From positions 1 to 30,476 of the forward strand of contig CAXKVV010000438.1 of NCBI GenBank assembly GCA_964058805.1: a stretch of 30,476 bases of DNA, read 5' to 3'. Position numbers and translations under genes: made by a program. The notes under the pieces are model-generated. The model searched no databases, was not told where the DNA came from, and saw only the letters and a program-made list of their open reading frames with translations. This document shows positions 22,413 to 30,476 of the stretch, piece after piece. Source of the stretch: Schoenoplectus triqueter (lineage: Eukaryota; Streptophyta; Magnoliopsida; Poales; Cyperaceae). Each line of letters starts with the position of its first letter. The first letter of the stretch is position 1.

Positions 22413-25125
22413 TTGCGTTTTTCATAAAAATTGGCCGCATAAGTGCTCATAACTTCGTAAAAATTAATATAATTACTCCTAATTATGCCTATTATAATAT
22501 TTTTCCAATTAACCCTTCGATATGGATATCTTACGATACTAATTTTTCATAAAACACAAGTAAGATATATTAGAAACTGCTGTTTAAACAAGTTGTTTAA
22601 GATTTTTTATATTTTTTGACTCATAACTATACATAATTTCGTAAAAATTAAAATAATTACTCCTAATTATACCTATTAGAAGATTATTTAATTAACACTT
22701 CGATATGAACATTGTACGACACAAAATTTTGCACAAAACATAAATAAGATGCATTGAAAACAGTTGTTTAAACAAGTTGTTTGAGTTTTTGAAAATTGTT
22801 GGGCGCATTACCTACATGTAATTTCTTGAAAATTAATACAATTACTCCTAATTATGCCTATTATATGATTGTAGAAATAAAACTTAGATATGAATATTCT
22901 ATGACGCTAATTTTGCACAAAATATAAGTAAGACGCATTCAAAAACTGTTTTTTAAACAAGTTGTTTAAGATTTTCAACATTTTTTGCATCAAAACTACA
23001 CATAATTTCGAGCGAATTAATATAATTACTCCTAACTATGTCTATTATAAGATTGTCAAATTAACACTTCAATATGAATATCATAGGACACTAATTTTAC
23101 ATAAAACATAAGTATGATACATTAGAAATTGCTGTTTAAACAAGTTGTTTCGGATTTTCAACATTTATTGCCTCATAACGATAAAAAATTTCATGAAAAT
23201 GAATATAATTACTCGTAATTATGCCTATTAGAATATTATCCAATTATCACATCGATATTAAAATTCTACGACACGAATTTTGCATAAAAAATAAGTAAGA
23301 TGCATTAAAAACAGCAGTTTAAACAAGTTGTTTGAGTTTTTTAAATTTTTTGCTGCAAACCTACACATAACTTTGCGCAAATTAATATAATCACTACTAA
23401 TTATGTTTATTATATAATTATCCAATTAACACTCCGATATGAATATCCTATAACAGTAATTTTTCATAAAACATAAATAAGATACATTTAAAACTGCTGT
23501 TTAAACAAGTTGTTTAAGATTTTCAAAATTTATTGTCTCATAACTACTTATAATTTCGTGAAAATTAATATAACTACTCCTAATCATGCCTATTAGAAGA
23601 TTATCCAATTAATACTTCGATATGAGTATTCTACGACGCTTAGTTTGCACAAAACATAAGTAAGATGCATTAAAAAAACAATAATTTAAACTAGTTTATT
23701 GAGTTTCTCAAATTTTTTGCCGCATAACTACATATAATTTCGTGCAAATTAATATAATTACTCTAATTATGCCTATTATAAGATTATCTAATTAAAAACT
23801 TCGATATGAATATTCTATGACGCTAATTTGGCACAAAACATAAGTAATATGCATTAAAAACTGTTGTTTAAACAAGTTGTTCGACTTTTTTAAAAAATTT
23901 GGCCCCATAAATATACATAGTTCCGTTCAAATTAACATAATTACTCCTAATTATGCCTATTATAAGATTGTTCAATTAACACTTCGGTATGAATATTCTA
24001 CGACTCTATTTTCTCCCAAAACATAAGTAAGATGCATTAGAAACAGCTATTTGAAAAAGTCATTTGAGTATTTCAAAAATTTTGGCCCAATAACTACACA
24101 TAATTTAGTGAAAATTAAAGTAATCACACCTAATTACGCCTATTAAAATATTATCTAATTAACACTTCAATATGAACATAAGTTGGAGGCTTTAAAAACA
24201 GCTGTTTAAACAAGTTGTTTGAGTTTTTTAATATTTTTGGCCGCATAATTATACATAATTTATTATAAATTAATATAATTACTCCCAATCATATTATATG
24301 ATCTTCTAATTAAAACTTCGATATGAATATTCTACGACAGTAATTTTACACAAAACATAAGTAAGATGCACTAAAAACAGCTGTTTAAACAAGTTATTTG
24401 AGTTTTTCAAAAATTTTGACTGCATAGCTACACAAAATTTCTTATAAGTTAATATAATTACTCCTAAATATGCCTATTATAAGATTCTTTAATTAAAACT
24501 TCGATATGAATATTCTACAACGCTAATTTTGCGTAAAATATAAGTAAGATGCATTAAAAACTGCTATTTAAACGAGTTGTTTGAGTTTTTCAAAATTTTT
24601 GTCCGCGTAACTACATATAATTTCGTGCAAATTAATACAATTACTCCTGATTACGCTTATATAAAATTATCCAATAAAAACATCGATATGAATATTCTAT
24701 AACGCTAAAGTCGCACAAAACATAAGTAAGATGCGTTAAAAACTGCTGTTTAAACAAGTTGTTTGCCTTTATGAAAATTTTTGGCCGCATAACTACACAT
24801 AATTTGGTGAAAATTAATATAATTTCTCATAATTATGCTAAGTTATAAGATTATTCAGTTAACACATAAAAATAAATATTTTATGGCACTATTTTTTCTC
24901 AAAACACAAGTGAGATGCATTAGAAACTATTATTTAAAAAAGTTAAGTTTTTCAACATTTTTTGCCTCATGACTACATATAATTTCGTAAAATTTAATAT
25001 AATTACTCCTAATTATGCCAATTAAAATATTAGCCAATTAGCACTTCGATATGAACATTCTACGACACTAATTTTGCACAGGACATAAGTAGGATGCATT
25101 TAAAGCAGCTGATTAAACAAGTTGT
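22413..25125 (+). repeat. Higher-order repeat copy 4
   Basis: 2713 bp. Differs from copy 3 by only a few bases by eye, for example one extra A in AATTAAAAACTTCG near 23791, a state also seen in copy 2. Confidence 0.9.
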
Positions 25126-26195
25126 TTGCGTTTTTCATAAAAATTGGCCGCATAAGTGCTCATAACTTCGTAAAAATTAATATAATTACTCCTAATTATG
25201 CCTATTATAATATTTTTCCAATTAACCCTTCGATATGGATATCTTACGATACTAATTTTTCATAAAACACAAGTAAGATATATTAGAAACTGCTGTTTAA
25301 ACAAGTTGTTTAAGATTTTTTATATTTTTTGACTCATAACTATACATAATTTCGTAAAAATTAAAATAATTACTCCTAATTATACCTATTAGAAGATTAT
25401 TTAATTAACACTTCGATATGAACATTGTACGACACAAAATTTTGCACAAAACATAAATAAGATGCATTGAAAACAGTTGTTTAAACAAGTTGTTTGAGTT
25501 TTTGAAAATTGTTGGGCGCATTACCTACATGTAATTTCTTGAAAATTAATACAATTACTCCTAATTATGCCTATTATATGATTGTAGAAATAAAACTTAG
25601 ATATGAATATTCTATGACGCTAATTTTGCACAAAATATAAGTAAGACGCATTCAAAAACTGTTTTTTAAACAAGTTGTTTAAGATTTTCAACATTTTTTG
25701 CATCAAAACTACACATAATTTCGAGCGAATTAATATAATTACTCCTAACTATGTCTATTATAAGATTGTCAAATTAACACTTCAATATGAATATCATAGG
25801 ACACTAATTTTACATAAAACATAAGTATGATACATTAGAAATTGCTGTTTAAACAAGTTGTTTCGGATTTTCAACATTTATTGCCTCATAACGATAAAAA
25901 ATTTCATGAAAATGAATATAATTACTCGTAATTATGCCTATTAGAATATTATCCAATTATCACATCGATATTAAAATTCTACGACACGAATTTTGCATAA
26001 AAAATAAGTAAGATGCATTAAAAACAGCAGTTTAAACAAGTTGTTTGAGTTTTTTAAATTTTTTGCTGCAAACCTACACATAACTTTGCGCAAATTAATA
26101 TAATCACTACTAATTATGTTTATTATATAATTATCCAATTAACACTCCGATATGAATATCCTATAACAGTAATTTTTCATAAAACATAAATAAGA
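25126..26195 (+). repeat. Higher-order repeat copy 5, partial
   Basis: About six monomers, then the repeat stops inside the AAAACATAAATAAGAT block and unrelated sequence begins with TGTTTACCCC. Confidence 0.9.
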
Positions 26196-26364
26196 TTGTT
26201 TACCCCTGAAAGGTTGAAGGAAGAAATACAGGAGAAAAAGCCAAGATCAAACCCTAGGAGCTGAAATAATATAATCCCTATGCCACATGAAATGATGTCA
26301 ATGCCAAGCTAGCATTTTGATGCAACTAGTCATGAGAAATTTCAAATGTGATTTTGCTTTCAAG

Positions 26365-26590
26365 GCTGACCTGGTGCCAAAGCTGTGAGCAACCACCTAA
26401 CCATGCTTTGATTTGTGTCAATTACTGATAAGTAGTCAGTTCTTTGACCAAGTCACCCTCATGTTAAGGGATTGAAAGTCAATTTCACAAGACTGATCAG
26501 GTGCCAAAGCTGGGAGCAACCATCTGATCAAGTCTAGATCTGTATCAACTGTTGACATGTAATCAACTGTTGATCAGATCAAGCCCTAAT
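26365..26590 (+). repeat. Imperfect tandem duplication, period about 127 bp
   Basis: GGTGCCAAAGCT followed by GAGCAACCA occurs at 26373 and 26500, with similar downstream sequence (TCAACTGTTGA-like blocks) in both halves. Confidence 0.7.
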
Positions 26591-27778
26591 GAATATCAAT
26601 ATAAGTCTAATTGGTATTTAGTTAGGGTGGTTTCTGCAAGAGAGAGATAATTGGCAGAGACACAGAGCTACAATTGAGATCAGGGATTAATTCTGAAGAA
26701 GAAATAGGGTTTTATGGATAAAATAATTTTTAATTCAGAGAAACAGGGGTAAAATGGGAATATAAAAATACAGAGATGATCATCATGATTTTAGAGAATT
26801 TTGATGAAAATTTCATGATTTTTGGATGAAGGGATCTATTAAAATCAATTGGAGAAAGAAAATCAGATTAATCCAAGGGCCAGGATTTGATCAAGGGGCT
26901 TTTAAGGGTGCAACTTGGAGCAAGGAACTTAGCTGGGTGCAAACTGGGGCTGCCAAAAAGAGGAGAGGGAGCTTTGGCGCTGGAGAGAATTTTTGAAAGA
27001 ATAAAAAATTACGTAAACTCGGTGCACCATTGTTGTATCTCATTAAACATGACGCGTGGGGCCGGTTCACATACACCTAGTCCACCCGAACCACACCACC
27101 TCCCTCTCTTGTTCTTCCTCTGTTCTTCACTGCTGCTGGGCCCCACCGAACAGAAAAAGGCTTCTCCTTCCCTGCTGCTGCGATTTTCCCTCTGCTGAAC
27201 ACGATTTTTCAACAGAAAACAAGTGAAAAATGGAAAAAGGGTCAAACGGCGACGAAAAATTGCAAATAATATACCGTTGGAAAGCTCTCAGCGAGGAGAA
27301 TATTCTAGAACAATTTATTTTCGGTTTCATGCTCTGTGAATCACTCGCATCAGAGGAGAAAGGATTCGGGCTTAGAATTTAATTGGATGATTTGGTGGGT
27401 AATTGGACAAATTGGCGGTTTAGGGAGGCTTAAGTGGGTCCCACGATTCGGTTAAGGCAGTTGCTGGCACGAATTAATCCCATTTTGCATGATTTTTATG
27501 ATGGAATTGGTGTACAAGACCGAAAGTTAATGAAGGAGGCTAATTCACTTGGTTTTTGAAGAAAGAGAGCAGGGAAGATTTGAGCCGTGATCACAGCGCC
27601 ATGCTGGCAATCCAAACCTCAAACACTTCCTTCAACAAACACAAATTAAACCAATTTCAACCATTCAATTGAGTGATCAAAGGCTATGATCATGCCATGT
27701 CACCGATCCGTGGGAGAGAGAAAACACAAATTGTGTTAAAAGAAAAACACAATTGGCAATTAACTCCAAGCTGATCCC

Positions 27779-27787
27779 TATATAAAG
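27779..27787 (+). promoter_or_regulatory. TATA box
   Basis: TATATAAAG followed by CCCCTAAC and a GA-rich stretch (27800-27900), typical of a plant LTR or gene promoter. No coding region downstream supports a gene. Confidence 0.45.
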
Positions 27788-28179
27788 CCCCTAACAGTAA
27801 GGAAAAAGAGGAGGAGAGGGCAAAGGTTGTTATACCCCTTTAGAGAAAAGAAAGAAGAGTAATTGAAAGAAAGAAGAGAGAAAGAAGCTAAGCAAGGAAA
27901 AACAAGATTAATCTCCATCTTCTTAATCAAGACCCGATATTTGATCACTCTTTAGTTCCTCTTCAGAAGCATTAAGGCTAGGTAATTGTTCACTATGACA
28001 GGTAGTTTTTTTTTTTTTCTTGAAGAAGCAATATAGGTAATTGTTCAATAAAGATTTGAGTTGAATTCTGAATTTTCATTTTCTTTCCTCATTTCCTTCT
28101 TCTCTATCCTTTTACTCTCTTTTGCTGCCTCTAATTACTTCTTGAAGCCGTGTAACATTAGTGTTGCTATTCAAGTTTC

Positions 28180-28285
28180 GGTTGAAGGGTTTTTGTAACC
28201 CTCCCGGGTTCAATTTGGATAGAGCAATTGGATTAGAATCATAATTGAAATTGGTTGAAGGGTTTGTGTAACCCTCCCAATACTA
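28180..28285 (+). repeat. Tandem duplication, period 73 bp
   Basis: GGTTGAAGGGTTT, then GTAACCCTCCC, starts at 28180 and again at 28253. Each is a small imperfect inverted repeat (GAAGGGTTT / AACCCTCC). Confidence 0.7.
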
Positions 28286-29150
28286 TTGCAATACTGATCA
28301 TTTAAATTCAGTAGATATCAATTGGGATTTCAGCCATACAAGAAGTGATTGAGTGATGTGTATTGATCATACTGGCTATCCCAATTATAACACATGAAAT
28401 TCATGCAGAATCAATGCACAAAAGGCATAAGGTAATGCACAAAGGTCAGGGATGTGTGCTTGACATTAATGAAACTTGAATGATCAAGATTGCTATGTTT
28501 TCAGAACTAGTACCGAGTAGTACCATTTGATAAATCGGTTCAGTTGCCAATTGAGCAATCTCAGGCGTGAAATCAGTCATTGAACATATTGACTAGGCCA
28601 AAGCGACGTACTTTGATATAAGAATCGTGAAGGTTGTTAATCAATTGGGTAAGAAATTGATAAAACAATCAACTCGGTACCGGGATTACCATTGGTACCG
28701 AAAATGGTATAGGCATCGTCACTCTTCTACCGCACTGATTTCCGATCAGGGACGATAATCATATTCTATGAGATGAGGCGACACTATTTATATGCCCTGA
28801 TCTTTCACCGGAGAAGAGGTTCACCGGCGCAAGACGTTGAAGAAGACGGCAGCGTTCGATTCAATAGCACGAACTTAGAAGCGCTTGGCACAGATCTTGG
28901 CGTATCTGCACAGATCTAGTAGTAATCGAATGAGGCTTATAAGCAGAAGTGTAATGAAACAATCTCAGCCTCTGATCATCGTTGACACCAATCTCAGAGT
29001 AGATCTCGTGGCCTGTGATTATTAAGGAAATGGTAATAGAGAGAATTTGGCCCAGCGCCATATTGGGCCCAACGAAAAATAAAAGAGGGATAATAACAGA
29101 ATTTTAGCCCAGTATGCGTTAAGCCCAGTCAAAAAAAAAATAAAAGCTGG

Positions 29151-30476
29151 CCCATTCTAATTAAAGCCCATTGAGTTAATAACAGAAAATCAAATTTAAT
29201 TAATAAATAAATGATTTAAAAATGCTCCTGAACTCCAAATTAACTCAAATTTGTTTCTAAAATTTCCTTATTTTTCATACTATTTTTCTATATGATAATA
29301 TTCTAGTTTTAAAAATGTAATCATGTTGAAACAATTTAAAAGCAAAAGATATTACATATATTGACATATTTGACTTAGCTTTGACTTGTCATTTTAAATA
29401 CTATAAAAATTCCAAAAATACAAATAAAATCATGAATAATAACTAGATATATTTTACTGATTTTTCAAGTGATTTTCCATGAAATAATAATGATGATAGT
29501 AATATACCATAATAAATAATGAGATTAGCTATATTCTTTGATAAATAAAAATAAATAATAATAGATATTATATTGATATTCTCTGTAAAAAGAATAATAA
29601 AAATAAATAGCACAAAAGAAAAATACAAAAATATATACTACCATGATAATAGATAGTAAATACATTTTCTTTTATAATAAAGAATGATAATATAGTTTCA
29701 TAATAAAATGAATTGCATTTCTTTTGTTATTTCTATACAAATATACAATAAAAATATTTTTGATGAATAGAATGCAATAAAAATAATAGTTGTAATAAAA
29801 ATATAATGAATTTCATCTCTTATGGCTATTTTCAAATAATGATGATAATAATAAAATCTTATACTTTTCTATAGATAATAAATAGAAATAATAAAAAAGA
29901 TAATAAATAGAAATAATAAAAATGTATATATAATAAAAAACTATAGAATATTAATAATGATTTTCTTTTAGCTATTATAGATCTTAAAAATAAAAATAAA
30001 AAATAATATAGCTAATCTTCGTTTTGATTTGTAAATAATTTCTACATAATGAATAATGTCTCAACATAATGAAAATATAATAATGAAATTCTATTACTTT
30101 GGCTATTATAAATATTCTAAAAATACAAATAAAAATCATAGCCATTTTATTTTCTATTATTTTGTAAGTGATTTTCTACAAAGTAAATAGAGCTTAGAAA
30201 TAATAAAAATAAAATTCTACTATTTTAGCTATTATAAAATCCCAAAAATATAAATAAAATTCTAGTTAATAGCTAACCCTTTTTCCTATTATTTTTGTAA
30301 TTTTTCTACATAGATAAATAGAGTTTAAAAATAAAAAATAATAATAATGATAATAATAATAATAATAAATAAATGCATCTTTATAATAGAGATAATAATG
30401 GAAGATATTATGTAATAGGCTTTTACATTTTGGAGATGAACAAAAATGCTCACACAAGGGGTGTGGAGCAACATGA
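29151..30476. repeat. AT-rich low-complexity region with degenerate tandem units
   Basis: Rich in AATAATA and AAATAAA. Between about 30100 and 30340 a unit of roughly 125 bp recurs: TAGCTATTATAAA, CCAAAAATA.AAATAAAAT, TTTCTATTATTTTGTAA, TTTTTCTACA, AAATAGAG. Weaker copies extend back to about 29400. No gene was seen. Confidence 0.6.

Larger units (their letters stand above)
14265..26195 (+). repeat. AT-rich ~182-bp satellite organised in 15-monomer higher-order repeats
   Basis: About 11.9 kb of tandem monomers. Conserved blocks per monomer are TGTTTAAACAAGTTGTTT, CATAACTACACATAATTTCG, TAATTACTCCTAATTATGCC, ACTTCGATATGAATATTC and AAAACATAAGTAAGATGCAT. Individual monomers differ clearly, but a set of 15 (one shortened to about 157 bp) recurs with a period of 2707-2713 bp. 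The variant TTGCGTTTTTCATAAAAATT marks each set at 14283, 16990, 19701, 22413 and 25126. No coding potential. The size and organisation resemble plant centromeric or heterochromatic satellites; that role is inference. Confidence 0.95.
26196..29150 (+). mobile_element. Probable LTR-type or other retroelement, non-coding
   Basis: Begins TG directly after the broken satellite monomer. It holds no credible protein; the small ORFs near 26.9-27.3 kb overlap on both strands and match nothing known to me. A TATA box (TATATAAAG, 27779-27787) is followed by a purine-rich leader and AATAAA at 28047, an order usual for the U3-R part of an LTR. Neither a primer-binding site nor the other end was found, so the class and the right boundary are open. 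It could equally be unique intergenic DNA with a promoter. Confidence 0.4.

Noticed and set aside
14265..26195. CRISPR-like array
   Set aside because: Repeats of ~182 bp without spacer structure in a plant genome; this is satellite DNA.
26196..26755. A 560-bp solo LTR with ends TGTTTACCCCTG / CAGGGGTAAAAT
   Set aside because: The right end does not finish in CA, and neither a primer-binding site nor a matching AAGAT target duplication follows.
26887..27330. Overlapping ORFs of 61-103 codons on both strands
   Set aside because: No recognisable domain, mutually overlapping, and placed in repeat-like sequence upstream of a TATA box.

Overview
This looks like nuclear DNA of a seed plant, probably a eudicot. 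The evidence is spliced genes for a CBM22/GH10 plant-type endo-1,4-beta-xylanase with GT..AG introns, plant-type retroelements (RTE LINE, Copia), an Ac-like hAT element and long AT-rich satellite arrays. The species cannot be named from the window. No RNA genes, CRISPR arrays or prokaryotic features were seen.

Positions 1-11.3 kb are a rearranged xylanase cluster. Gene 1 (+) enters from the left edge, and only its last two exons are present (201-663, 928-1266). Gene 2 (-, 9754 to 4673) can be followed from TATA box to stop through eight exons that join in frame to 570 codons. One splice donor (after exon 2) reads GA instead of GT. The two genes are tail to tail and their 3' flanks form a diverged inverted repeat. 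Between the tails lies an orphan promoter plus signal-peptide exon of a third copy (about 2335-3090), cut off by a Copia fragment. A scrap of 3' flank at 11223-11310 suggests a fourth copy. Gene 2 carries a degenerate RTE LINE in intron 6 (18-bp target duplication; gene 1 keeps the empty site). An Ac-like non-autonomous hAT element (8-bp target duplication) lies upstream of the gene.

Positions 11.86-12.56 kb hold the 5' end of a Copia element (LTR, primer-binding site, broken gag). It is interrupted by a GC-rich 58-bp minisatellite (12557-about 14265) whose first unit is inverted. The minisatellite runs directly into an AT-rich satellite (14265-26195) of about 182-bp monomers organised as a 15-monomer higher-order repeat. 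The higher-order period is about 2.71 kb, with four complete copies and a partial fifth. Copies 2-5 are nearly identical and copy 1 is the most diverged.

The satellite stops abruptly inside a monomer at 26195. The remaining 4.3 kb is non-coding, repeat-like DNA with a TATA box and polyadenylation signal that resemble a long LTR, short tandem duplications and an AT-rich low-complexity tail. The overall picture is a small cell-wall enzyme gene cluster at the edge of heterochromatin. No novel protein system was found; the most notable structures are the higher-order satellite and its minisatellite border.
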